Assembly (NCBI GenBank): GCA_002368175.1 | Contig: AP018172.1 | Span: forward strand, 1,114,001 to 1,178,000 | DNA from: Calothrix sp. NIES-2098 | Lineage (GTDB): Bacteria > Cyanobacteriota > Cyanobacteriia > Cyanobacteriales > Nostocaceae | DNA: 64,000 nt | Reading direction: 5' to 3' | Shown here: piece by piece, positions 51,802 to 60,575 of the stretch | Position numbering within the stretch: the stretch's first letter is position 1 | How the letters are laid out: every line of letters begins with the position of its first letter | Notes under the pieces: generated by a model | Told to the model about the DNA's origin: nothing | Seen by the model: only the letters and a program-made list of their open reading frames with translations | Databases searched by the model: none | Program-made: the position numbers and the translations under genes

Positions 51802-53024
51802 ATTCCTGCTTCTCCTAGATTAGATTCTCGGTAGTCTTTATCCAAATTTTGGCGAATTTGGATAAAACTATCAATAATATGCTTTAAAGCTGTTTCCTCA
51901 TCTTTGACTTGTTTGAGAGAGTCTTGTTGTTGACGACGTAGCTTTTCCGTTTCTTTAGCAGCCTCGGCTTTTGCTTTAGCAACTTCTTGCTGAGTTTTGT
52001 GAACTTTTTCTTCGACTTGTTGAATACCTTTTTCTGTAATTTTGAGTAGCTTATCTAAAGTTTCGTTATCAAATTTGTACTTCTCAGGTAATAAATTGCG
52101 TGCTGTTGTAGCTGCTAGAGAAAGAACTGTGTCAGATACAAATTGATTTACTTGTTCTAAAAAACTGAACTTAGGTAGTACCTCAGTCTTTTTTTGCAAA
52201 ATTTCCCGGTGTTTTTGTTTGATATAGTTGATTTCTATTTGTAGACCATCTATCAAAACACATGAAAGCGGTACTTCCACCTGAAAAGGTTGAGGAACTG
52301 ACCCAGAAAGCTTTTTCATAACTCCATCTTGGAAGATGGCAAAATCCATACCAACAGAACTAACAGGGATTAACCTAACTGGGCATTTCGCATCATTTCT
52401 TTGTTTAACAATATTTTTAAATTCTGAGCTTATTTTTAAAAGCCGATATCTAACATCTGCTAGATCAAAGCCGCCTTGATTAGCAACTAAATCCCACTTA
52501 GTAATAATAAAATGAATAGGAATTTTTTTGTGGCATCGCTGTATTAATTGCAGTACAGATGGTAATTGTGTTAATAACCATTTTTGATGTAGCTTATCTT
52601 CACTTCCTCTTAATAAATTGATAATTTGTTGTCCATCTAGAATAGCTAAAATTGCATCAGCTTCTTGAACTTCACGTTGCCAATCAATATTTAAGTCCGC
52701 AGATTCGTCTGCTGCTATATCTGAGAGTAATGCACCTGGATAATCTTTATAAATAAATTTACACGCCTGATGAACAGATAAATCCTCAGTCTTGACACAG
52801 CAAGTAAAAACCCAATCGGTGATTCCCCTGGTTGCAGTTGGCCAGGAATCCCCGGTAATAATTTCTGTGTAAAATGTATTTAAAAGATTGCGTTGTTCAT
52901 GATTTTCAACTTCAAGAAAAAATCCGTATTCTCCTTGCGTCGATAGCTGCTTAAATAAGCTCGCAAGAAATACTGTTTTTCCAGAGCCACTCGAACCTAA
53001 AGTAATAATATTATATTTTTTCAT
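51798..53024 (-). CDS. P-loop GTPase-like protein B of a paired-GTPase system
   Basis: A 408-residue protein from the ATG at 53024, which matches the start of its paralogue (MKKY-I-TLG). It has the P-loop GSSGSGKT (10-17), a DxxG switch motif in YKDYPGALL (D94-G97) and TKWD (175-178) in the place of NKxD. A central hydrophobic-aliphatic stretch and a coiled coil (about 330-375, Lys/Glu/Gln-rich) precede a C-terminal tail with VKDEETALKH that is nearly identical to its paralogue. It resembles double-GTPase families predicted in bacterial conflict systems (assignment by eye). It is coupled to the WD40 gene by a 4-bp overlap. Confidence 0.82.
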   Translation of the reverse strand: MKKYNIITLGSSGSGKTVFLASLFKQLSTQGEYGFFLEVENHEQRNLLNTFYTEIITGDSWPTATRGITDWVFTCCVKTEDLSVHQACKFIYKDYPGALLSDIAADESADLNIDWQREVQEADAILAILDGQQIINLLRGSEDKLHQKWLLTQLPSVLQLIQRCHKKIPIHFIITKWDLVANQGGFDLADVRYRLLKISSEFKNIVKQRNDAKCPVRLIPVSSVGMDFAIFQDGVMKKLSGSVPQPFQVEVPLSCVLIDGLQIEINYIKQKHREILQKKTEVLPKFSFLEQVNQFVSDTVLSLAATTARNLLPEKYKFDNETLDKLLKITEKGIQQVEEKVHKTQQEVAKAKAEAAKETEKLRRQQQDSLKQVKDEETALKHIIDSFIQIRQNLDKDYRESNLGEAGI

Positions 53025-53111
53025 AATCACATAAACTTGAATGTTCAGTTAAAGTTGATGAAATCTGAAGGCATGAAATTCTTAGTAAATTATGATTTTG
53101 GCTATAGTAAT

Positions 53112-54254
53112 TCAAAGTAAGCTAAAATCAGATTCGGGAAAGTCTCTAGTGAGATAGCTTTGGATATAGAGAAAACTATCAACTGCATGTTTTAGTGCTG
53201 TTTCTTCATCTTTGACTAGTTTTAGAGAAGCTTCTTGTTCTTTAAGAAGTTTATCTGAACGCTTAATTGCTTCTGTTTGTCCTTTTTGAATAGTCTCATC
53301 TAATGCCTGGCCTAATCTTTCTAATAAAGGTTTAGCTAGTTTATATTGTGGAGGCAAAAAATGTAGTAATAATTGATAGGTAACGCCGAGAATAGGCTTG
53401 GCAAATCCAACTATATTGAAAAAATTATCGAGGGGATTGTCATTAACTTTTTCTAATGATTTCTGCTCTTGTTTTAATTGATGGATTCGAGCTGTAAATC
53501 CATCGGGAAAGACGCAAGCTAATGGAACTTCTGTGAGAAAAGGAGCAGGAATGGCACTAGGTAGTTTTTTCATACTTCCATCAGGTTGGAGCCTAGCAAA
53601 TTTTGACCCAACAGAACTTATAGGAATTAAGCGAATAGGAGCACCTATATTATTTCTAGATTGAACAACCTCAGCGAATTCTGGAATTTGCAACAGGCGA
53701 TCGCGTATTTGTTGTAGAGAAAATTCTTTTTGAAGTATATCCCATTTACTAATAACAAAGTGAATGGGTACTCGAGAACTTTGCATTCTTTTGAGGATGC
53801 TTGGTAAATCTCGATTTAAAAAGGAGGTAACAGTAAATTCCTGACTACCAGTTAATAATCCATAAATCTTTTGACCATCTAATAACCCTAAAAGAGTATC
53901 TGCTTGTTTAAGAAGCGCTTCAAATTCTGCATCTTCCACATCGTCAGTAAGCCTTCCTCCACAGTAATCATAATAAGTAAATTGGCAAACAGGATAGTCT
54001 GTAAGCTGACCTGTTTTGACACAACAGGTAAATGTCCATTGGGAAACTTCACTATATCTAGTACCAGGTGGCCATACGTCTCCAGTAATAATTTGGCTAT
54101 AGATATGATTGAGTTTTTTTCTTCTCTCTAAATCTTCTACATCCAAATAAAAACCATACTTTCCTTGAGTTGATAATTCCTTAAATAAACTAGCAAGGAA
54201 TACTGTCTTACCCGAACCCGCAGAACCCAATGTTAGAATTTGGTACTTTTTCAT
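53112..54254 (-). CDS. P-loop GTPase-like protein A of a paired-GTPase system
   Basis: A 380-residue paralogue of protein B and first gene of the unit. P-loop GSAGSGKT (10-17), switch DYCGG (D96-G99), SKWD (169-172) and a late IRLIPISSVG in the G5 position are present. N-terminal 60 residues are strongly alike (VFLASLFKELSTQGKYGFYL against VFLASLFKQLSTQGEYGFFL). The coiled coil is shorter than in B; the tail LKLVKDEETALKHAVDSF is the same module. 87 bp separate it from B, with no hairpin seen. The pair may hetero-dimerise. GTP specificity is inferred from the KWD motif. Confidence 0.82.
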   Translation of the reverse strand: MKKYQILTLGSAGSGKTVFLASLFKELSTQGKYGFYLDVEDLERRKKLNHIYSQIITGDVWPPGTRYSEVSQWTFTCCVKTGQLTDYPVCQFTYYDYCGGRLTDDVEDAEFEALLKQADTLLGLLDGQKIYGLLTGSQEFTVTSFLNRDLPSILKRMQSSRVPIHFVISKWDILQKEFSLQQIRDRLLQIPEFAEVVQSRNNIGAPIRLIPISSVGSKFARLQPDGSMKKLPSAIPAPFLTEVPLACVFPDGFTARIHQLKQEQKSLEKVNDNPLDNFFNIVGFAKPILGVTYQLLLHFLPPQYKLAKPLLERLGQALDETIQKGQTEAIKRSDKLLKEQEASLKLVKDEETALKHAVDSFLYIQSYLTRDFPESDFSLL

Positions 54255-54667
54255 AGAGACAAATTACTTATCAGCTTGAAAATACTCAAGCTGGTGATTG
54301 TAGCTTCAAATATATCTTCAGCTACAACCTAGTCTTTGTGAACAGCAAATGCCTTCAGGAAAAATACTGGTAAATTCTTTTTGGAATACCTTTATTATCA
54401 GAAAAATTACAGATGTTACTTGGATTTTATGAAATAATTGATTTCTTAATTATAAATTATTAAAAAAATTTTTTGGACTGTATTTTTATTACTGTGCTAA
54501 CAAAACGTTTAAAATTTTAAGATTTAACCATTAAGGTAATGTCATCGCTTTTTTTTGAGAAAAATTTAGTAATTTATAAGGAATAAGAATTAGTAGATAT
54601 AATTCTCAATTAACCATAATTTATAAAATTTTGGGTTTGGTTAATTTACCTAAAATGGCAAGCAGAA
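54255..54667. other. AT-rich region between the kinase gene and the GTPase system
   Basis: 413 bp without a coding frame, much richer in A and T than the flanking genes. It presumably holds the promoter of the GTPase-GTPase-WD40 unit. No clear -10/-35 pair, hairpin or palindrome could be named with confidence. Confidence 0.45.
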
Positions 54668-57235
54668 TTATCTACTTTCATCCTCTGCCAAATAGGGTTG
54701 TTCGGGAAGAAACAGGGTAAACTTACTACCTTCTCCTAAAGTCGATTCTACTGTCACATCTCCACCATGCAAACGCGCTAATTTGCGTGTCAAAGCTAAA
54801 CCTAAACCAGTACCTTCATATTGGCGATTTAATCGGCTGTCAAGCTGTTTAAAGGGTTCAAATAGAAATTGAAATTGATTAGCATCAATACCAATACCAG
54901 TATCTGCAACTGTAAATGTGATGCCGTTACTGACTTTTTTGACTTCTAAAGATACTTGACCGGCTGGAGTGAATTTAATCGCGTTAGTCAGAAGATTGAG
55001 TAGCATTTGCTTAATTCGCCGTTCATCAGCTACACAAATATCAGCTTGTGGATCGATCTTGCTGGTAAGTTGCAATCCTTTTTCTAGAGTTTGATCGGAA
55101 ACTGTTGAGATTACAGAATTACATACATCTGTAACTAGTAAAGGTAAAAGCAAAAGTTCTTCTTTACCTGCTTCTACTTTCGACAGGTCAAGAATATCGT
55201 TGATTAGTGCTAATAGATGTTCGCCACTACTATATACACAACTAATATATTCCTTTTGCTTTTCATTGAGCTGCCCAACCATTTCTTGTTGCAGCAATTG
55301 CGATAAACCCATAATCGCATTTAGTGGTGTCCGCAGTTCGTGGCTCATAGTGGCTAAAAATTCGCTTTTGGCACGGCTACCAGCTTCAGCCGCTGCTTGA
55401 GAAGCACGCAATTTCAATTCTGTTTGCTTGCGTTCTGTAATGTCCTCAAGAATAGTTAAGAAAAATTCTGGGTTCCCATTACTATCTGGAATGACTGAAA
55501 CTGATAGGTGAGTCCAAACTAACCGTCCTTCTTTATGTAAGAACAACTTTTCCATCTCAATTCGGTGTCTTTCGACAAGCTGTTCCGGATCGGAGCGAAT
55601 ACCAGAAAGCAGTTGTCTCAGCAGATCTAAATCCCCTTTTTGTGGAGAAACATAATCTGTAAAACGCTTGCTACATAGCTCTTCTCGGCTGTAACCTAGC
55701 ATTTGACATAGGGCTGGATTAGCATCAACTATTTGTGCTTTCATGTCTATCAGTCCGATACCGATAGAAGAACACTCAAAAATTGCGCGAAATTGGGCCT
55801 CGCTTTGGCGTAGTGCTGCTTCTGCGGCGTTACGTTCGCTGGCTTCTATGGCTAAGGTGACAAAATCTGCAATCGATCCGGCAAAATTCTCTTCTTCCAA
55901 TGTCCATTGGCGTACTTCACCAAAGTGTTCGTGAGATACGACACCTACTAACCGACCTCCCAGCCAAATTGGTGCATTCAACAGTGAGGTAATTCCTAAC
56001 ACAGAAAGGTAAGACTGGGATAATTCTTGAGTTCTGGTGTCGTTGATGGCATCATGGGCAGCAATGCTACGTTCTTCTTCCAAGGCTTGGAAATAATCAG
56101 GACAATTCGCTTTCGATAGTGACAAGCCAGAGCTATGTTCTTTTGTCCTCACATCATACAAATCGACACATTCCAACGTTGAGTGGTCTTCGGTATATAA
56201 CCATACACCAACTCGCTGCACTGAAAGAGTGCGTGCAGCCGCTTCTGTAATCTCTTGGAAGGCCGCATTGAGATTACCTTGTTGAAATCTTTTACTTCTT
56301 GCTAGTTGCACCAGCGTTTGGCTTTGTTTTCTGCGAGCATGTTCTCTAATTTGCAAGGTCTCTTGGGACTGCTTGCGCTCTGTAATATCTCTAGCTGCCA
56401 CCACATGCATTTTTTGACCTGCGTAAGAAATAATTTTGCCTTGGAGTTCTACAAAAAAAGTAGAGCCATCTTTCCTAACTACAATTACTTCACAAGCTTT
56501 TTCCGAACCGGAAAGTATATTTTTTATCATCAACTCTTGTGATTCTGCTGTTAGGAGTTCCCAGCTATTCTTGCCAATGAGTTCTGCAACTTCATAACCT
56601 GTCATTTTTGCCAGGACATGATTAGCATTTACAATCACTCCCCTTTTATGTATAATTGTGCCTTCAAAAGTTGCCTCTGACAAAAAACGCCATTGTGTTT
56701 GGTACTCAGTTAAGCTAGATAAGGATAATAATTGCTCTGTTTGACTTGCGTTTTGGATGGAAACCGCGATCGCTTGTTCTCTAAGTTGACGCCGTTGTTG
56801 TTCGATCGCGTAGAGCAATCGCCGCCGTAAAAGTGGAGGAGCGATCTCACTAGCGATTAAATAGTCTTGCGCGCCTAAACTTAGAGCTTGCAAGCTGCGA
56901 ACCTCATCATCTACATCCCCGATCGCAATTATCGCCACCTTGGGAGCTAGCGATCGCACATCAGAGATGATTTTTAAATCTCTAGCATCCTTCACAGACA
57001 AGTTCAAGACTGCAACATCAATTGCTTGAGTTTGTAAAGTATGTATCCCCTGTAAAAATTCCTGAGCCTGAATCAACTCAAACCTAGGTTGGTTTATAGG
57101 GTTTTTCCTACTTAGATCTGAGAGTATGGAAAACACCAAGCTAGCATTGCTCCTGACATTGTCAGATGCTTTTTTCGCGCCAACTTCTAAATGAGTTCCA
57201 CAAAACAGCAGAATGTTGATTCGTTCGCAAGTCAT
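54668..57235 (-). CDS. Multi-domain sensor histidine kinase with pseudo-receiver
   Basis: An 855-residue cytoplasmic kinase. Domains in order: a receiver-like domain to about residue 140 (the phospho-acceptor Asp is replaced by Asn in VAVLNLSVKD, so it is not phosphorylatable); PAS about 180-290 (VNANHVLAKMTGYEV); GAF about 310-470; PAS about 490-600 (VDANPALCQMLGYS); HisKA with SHELRTPLNAIMGLSQLL; HATPase with NLLTNAIKF, DTGIGID and GTGLGLALTRKLA. No partner response regulator is encoded nearby. A TTG start at 57304 would add 23 residues; neither start has a good ribosome site, so I chose the ATG. It is upstream of the GTPase unit on the same strand. Confidence 0.87.
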   Translation of the reverse strand: MTCERINILLFCGTHLEVGAKKASDNVRSNASLVFSILSDLSRKNPINQPRFELIQAQEFLQGIHTLQTQAIDVAVLNLSVKDARDLKIISDVRSLAPKVAIIAIGDVDDEVRSLQALSLGAQDYLIASEIAPPLLRRRLLYAIEQQRRQLREQAIAVSIQNASQTEQLLSLSSLTEYQTQWRFLSEATFEGTIIHKRGVIVNANHVLAKMTGYEVAELIGKNSWELLTAESQELMIKNILSGSEKACEVIVVRKDGSTFFVELQGKIISYAGQKMHVVAARDITERKQSQETLQIREHARRKQSQTLVQLARSKRFQQGNLNAAFQEITEAAARTLSVQRVGVWLYTEDHSTLECVDLYDVRTKEHSSGLSLSKANCPDYFQALEEERSIAAHDAINDTRTQELSQSYLSVLGITSLLNAPIWLGGRLVGVVSHEHFGEVRQWTLEEENFAGSIADFVTLAIEASERNAAEAALRQSEAQFRAIFECSSIGIGLIDMKAQIVDANPALCQMLGYSREELCSKRFTDYVSPQKGDLDLLRQLLSGIRSDPEQLVERHRIEMEKLFLHKEGRLVWTHLSVSVIPDSNGNPEFFLTILEDITERKQTELKLRASQAAAEAGSRAKSEFLATMSHELRTPLNAIMGLSQLLQQEMVGQLNEKQKEYISCVYSSGEHLLALINDILDLSKVEAGKEELLLLPLLVTDVCNSVISTVSDQTLEKGLQLTSKIDPQADICVADERRIKQMLLNLLTNAIKFTPAGQVSLEVKKVSNGITFTVADTGIGIDANQFQFLFEPFKQLDSRLNRQYEGTGLGLALTRKLARLHGGDVTVESTLGEGSKFTLFLPEQPYLAEDESR

Positions 57236-57627
57236 GCTTGTTACCAGTGGAGCAGCTTCATCAATCGGGGCGACGGCAAAAGCTGCTGGAGATGCACCTT
57301 CCAAAAATACAATATTCGCCCATCAGCGTAAATTAGCATTATATGCAAACCAATCAATACTCAGTAGCAAAATTGATGAGTCTCAAGCCGTGGAACATTT
57401 AAAATTGCATGGCGGGCGGACGAGCAAAAAACATTAATGTTCTGAAAGATTATTCTATTAAATTTTCTTGCTGCTTGACTGAGAAATTTTTCTCAAGAGC
57501 GATCGCAAAATCTAATTTATTGCTAAATCTTGACGAAAAAAACCCGTGTATTCCTTTAGATAGAGATACGCTACCTCATAACTTTTGCGACAATTAAACT
57601 AAGAGCAGGTGTTGCAGAGGTAGAGCA
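57236..57627. other. Non-coding region between the kinase and the cobalamin-binding-like gene
   Basis: 392 bp of divergent upstream sequence. It contains an upstream extension of the kinase frame, a near-perfect palindrome TGAGAAATTTTTCTCA at 57480-57495 that might be an operator, and HIP1. No cobalamin riboswitch was recognised ahead of the gene at 57628. Confidence 0.4.
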
Positions 57628-58587
57628 ATGAAAGATAACAGTCTAAGAATTGTCTCACTAATTCCTAGTGGAACAGAGATTTTAGCGGCACTGGGTTTAG
57701 CTGACGCAATTGTAGGGCGATCGCATGAATGTGACTACCCTCCAGAAATTCAAAATCGCCCTATTTGTACCAAAGCACGCTTAGATAGCAATGGAGCAAG
57801 TAGCGCAATTCACAATGAGGTTAACAATTTATTGCAATCTGCTCTGAGTATCTATGAAATCAACACTGAGATTCTAGAGGAATTACAGCCTACCCATATT
57901 GTGACTCAAGACCAGTGTGATGTTTGTGCAGTCAGCCTACAAGATGTAGAAAAGGCCGTTGCTAATCTCATCGACACTTCACCTCAAATTATTTCTTTAC
58001 AACCCAATTTACTCCAAGATGTTTGGAACGATATTGAGCGAGTGGGGAATATTTTTGCTGTTGACTCAGTGAAGTTGCTAGAAGACTTAGAAGCGCGTGT
58101 CAAAATTTGTCAGCAAAAAATCCAAGGACTTTCTTTAACAGAATTACCTTCTGTCGCCTGTATCGAATGGACAGATCCGTTGATGGTAGCCGCTAACTGG
58201 ATTCCGGAGTTAGTCAATTTGGTAGGAGGACAAACTCTATTTAGCTCCGCAGGTAAACCATCTTCTACGTTAGAGTGGGACACACTCATAGCTAGTAACC
58301 CAGATGTAATTATCTTTATGCCTTGCGGTTGGGATTTATATCGCACTCGCCAAGAAGCACAACAATTTACTCAACGTTCAGAATGGCAAAAACTTCATGC
58401 CGTTCAAACTGGTAGAGTCTATATTACTGATGGCAATTCCTATTTCAATCGTCCAGGGCCAAGGCTAGTAGATTCCTTGGAAATTTTGGCAGAAATGTTG
58501 CATCCTGAGATTTTTGATTATGGTTATAAAGGAACTGCTTGGCAAGCTTTATCGGCTGATGAAGTAATTTCTGTGCCTGTGAGTTAG
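57628..58587 (+). CDS. Cobalamin-binding-type periplasmic-fold protein without signal peptide
   Basis: A 319-residue protein of the BtuF/FecB-like class III binding fold. It starts directly at RIVSLIPSGTEILAALGLAD, has VGRSHECDYPPEIQ, THIVTQDQCDVCAV, INTEILEELQP and GRVYITDGNSYFNRPGPRLV, typical of the cobalamin-binding protein annotation. No signal sequence is seen, so it is expected to be cytoplasmic, unlike true BtuF. Many cyanobacteria have such a copy; function unknown. No ABC transporter genes are adjacent. Confidence 0.85.
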   Translation: MKDNSLRIVSLIPSGTEILAALGLADAIVGRSHECDYPPEIQNRPICTKARLDSNGASSAIHNEVNNLLQSALSIYEINTEILEELQPTHIVTQDQCDVCAVSLQDVEKAVANLIDTSPQIISLQPNLLQDVWNDIERVGNIFAVDSVKLLEDLEARVKICQQKIQGLSLTELPSVACIEWTDPLMVAANWIPELVNLVGGQTLFSSAGKPSSTLEWDTLIASNPDVIIFMPCGWDLYRTRQEAQQFTQRSEWQKLHAVQTGRVYITDGNSYFNRPGPRLVDSLEILAEMLHPEIFDYGYKGTAWQALSADEVISVPVS

Positions 58588-58664
58588 TAAGGTAATTAAA
58601 GGCAGAGGAGCGCGGAGATTTTATCGTCGGTATTTGTGATGGTGTTTTAGGAAATAGGGCTGTT

Positions 58665-58967
58665 TTAAGCGGGACGCCGTGCTACTTGATTGAGCCATTC
58701 AATTAGGGGTCTTAAGGTTCCTGGTAATGCGGCCTCACTCACTGTCACGGTATGTTGTTTGCCCTGGTCTTCCACGGTTAACTTATATTGAAAGCGATCG
58801 ACTTGGGGATTAGGGGCAGTAATTTTTTCAGGTAAATTAAATAAATCGGCAGCGGCCACCAGTCGGGGTAGTTCGTTGGCTTCGTTGGGTGGCAAATTAG
58901 CTGTATCAACGGTTGTTTTCTTACTAATTCCAGCAAAGCCGCCTGTGCGTTCAAAGGAGATGCGCAT
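58665..58967 (-). CDS. Emfourin-type protease inhibitor
   Basis: A 100-residue soluble protein beginning MRISFERTGGFAGISKKTTV, followed by LPRLVAAADLFNLPE, QYKLTVEDQGKQHTVTVSE and PLIEWLNQVARR. This matches emfourin, the protein inhibitor of protealysin-type M4 peptidases. It lies downstream of such a peptidase gene on the same strand (157-bp gap). The pair is a protease/inhibitor module, where the inhibitor probably keeps intracellular protease activity in check (established for protealysin, inferred here). Confidence 0.85.
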   Translation of the reverse strand: MRISFERTGGFAGISKKTTVDTANLPPNEANELPRLVAAADLFNLPEKITAPNPQVDRFQYKLTVEDQGKQHTVTVSEAALPGTLRPLIEWLNQVARRPA

Positions 58968-59124
58968 TTTTTACTCTCCGTTGTCCTGTCTAGGGGGAAA
59001 AAGAAAAAGACTGGAAGATTTTGACTCTCATCTCCCAGTGTAACAACAAAGGACAACCTAGTATAAATTCTGAATGACGAATGATAAATTATGAAAATTT
59101 TACTTTTTCATGATTCACCATTCA

Positions 59125-60207
59125 CTATTTAAGTACACCTACTTTTTGCCAAGCGTTTTGTACAGCTTTTTGTTCTTGACTATTGTCACCGTAGAGTTCG
59201 CCAGCTACTTTGATAGTTGCATTGGCGGCTGTTTTAAAATTAGCATTAGCACGCAGGCGATCGCGCAAAGTTACATACCAGATTTTGCCAGATTTTTCCC
59301 AAGCATAGCCGCCAATCTCTATTGCTGCTAAATAAAAAGCATAGTTGGGAATGCCTGAGTTTATATGCACCCCAGCGTTATCTTCAAAACCAGTATATTT
59401 ATCTTTCATCAAGGCTGGTTGCGGATCTTGACCCATCACTGGATCGTCGTATGCTGTTCCTGGTGCTTTGAGAGAACGGATACCAACACCTTTAACAGTC
59501 GGAGCTAAAAGACCTTCACCAATGATCCAATCTGCTTGGTCTACTGTTTGATTTTTGCTTTTTTGTTTTACTAAAGCACCGAAAACATCCGAAAATGACT
59601 CATTTAGCGCACCTGGTTCGCCGTAATACTGTAGACCAGCCTCATACTGAGTCACTCCATGAGTTAATTCATGAGCAATCACATCAATAGATTTGGTGAA
59701 GCGTTGAAACAATTCGCCATCACCGTCACCATAAACCATCTGGTCGCCATTCCAGAAAGCATTATCGTATTTGACACCATAATGCACGGTAGAGTCTAAA
59801 CGCAGACCCTTGTCATCAATCGAGTTGCGATCGAATATCTCATAAAATAAGTCATAAGTAGCCCCAGCCGAATCATAGGCTTCATTCACAGCTTCATCAG
59901 TGCTTGGAGGATCTCCCTCACCACGCACTAGCGTACCGGGTAGACTTTCAGAATTTTTAGCATCGTAGATAGTACGCCGCTTCACACCTGGAGATGGCGC
60001 AAAAGAGACAGATCCTACTATATTCCGTCTTCCCCTTAGTTGTGCCGAAACATTTAATGTTTGAAAAGCCCAACTACGCTGTTCCGGCGTGCCATTGACA
60101 GCGACGTTTTGCAATATATGTGGTGGAATAATACAACAGATAGGGCATCTAGAGTACTGTGGATGTTCACAGTTCAAACCAATTGATTTTTTCTTATTTC
60201 GAGCCAT
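59125..60207 (-). CDS. M4 metallopeptidase, protealysin-like
   Basis: A 360-residue thermolysin-family zinc protease. The N-terminal short propeptide, with IIPPHILQNVAVNGTPEQRS, is the protealysin type and lacks a secretory signal. The zinc site is H179-E-L-T-H183 and E203 (LNESFSDVFG); the active-site histidine region is HINSGIPNYAFYLAA. No C-terminal extension. With no signal peptide it may act inside the cell or be released otherwise. The emfourin gene follows on the same strand. The propeptide also has a Cys-rich start (CPICC). Confidence 0.92.
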   Translation of the reverse strand: MARNKKKSIGLNCEHPQYSRCPICCIIPPHILQNVAVNGTPEQRSWAFQTLNVSAQLRGRRNIVGSVSFAPSPGVKRRTIYDAKNSESLPGTLVRGEGDPPSTDEAVNEAYDSAGATYDLFYEIFDRNSIDDKGLRLDSTVHYGVKYDNAFWNGDQMVYGDGDGELFQRFTKSIDVIAHELTHGVTQYEAGLQYYGEPGALNESFSDVFGALVKQKSKNQTVDQADWIIGEGLLAPTVKGVGIRSLKAPGTAYDDPVMGQDPQPALMKDKYTGFEDNAGVHINSGIPNYAFYLAAIEIGGYAWEKSGKIWYVTLRDRLRANANFKTAANATIKVAGELYGDNSQEQKAVQNAWQKVGVLK

Positions 60208-60575
60208 CCTAGATTTCTCCTTTTTAAACTAAGTGATGGCAAACAGTGGTTTTAACTCCACTGTTCAAAGGAGCAGAAAAACTAATGTCAGTGGCGCGTT
60301 GTTTCTACTCGATATTTGATTACAGGTCTGTTAAGAGAGGTGAGTACCCTCTGAAGTTATGTTGAGGTTGGGACATGACATAGAAACACAAGACAAATTC
60401 AGATTCCGCAAATTAGCTAAAATCTTTGTCTGGTGGCGCAAAATCTCCTTTAGAGACCCAACGGCTTTATATAATAGGTCTTGTCAAGATAAACTGTGTA
60501 ATTTATTACTTATTTTTTAATAGAAATTAGAAAAAATCTACTTATTTAGAGTTTTTGTCTTTCCCAATTCCTCAG
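60208..60575. other. Non-coding region upstream of the M4 peptidase gene
   Basis: 368 bp without a coding frame. AACAGTGG-TTTTAACT-CCACTGTT at 60242-60265 is an 8-bp hairpin about 35 bp upstream of the peptidase start, possibly in its leader. The rest is AT-rich and lies beyond the stop of the methyltransferase gene. Confidence 0.4.

Noticed and set aside
57236..57304. TTG start for the histidine kinase
   Set aside because: The extra 23 residues are Ala/Pro-rich with no domain, and the TTG has no ribosome site; kept only as an alternative.
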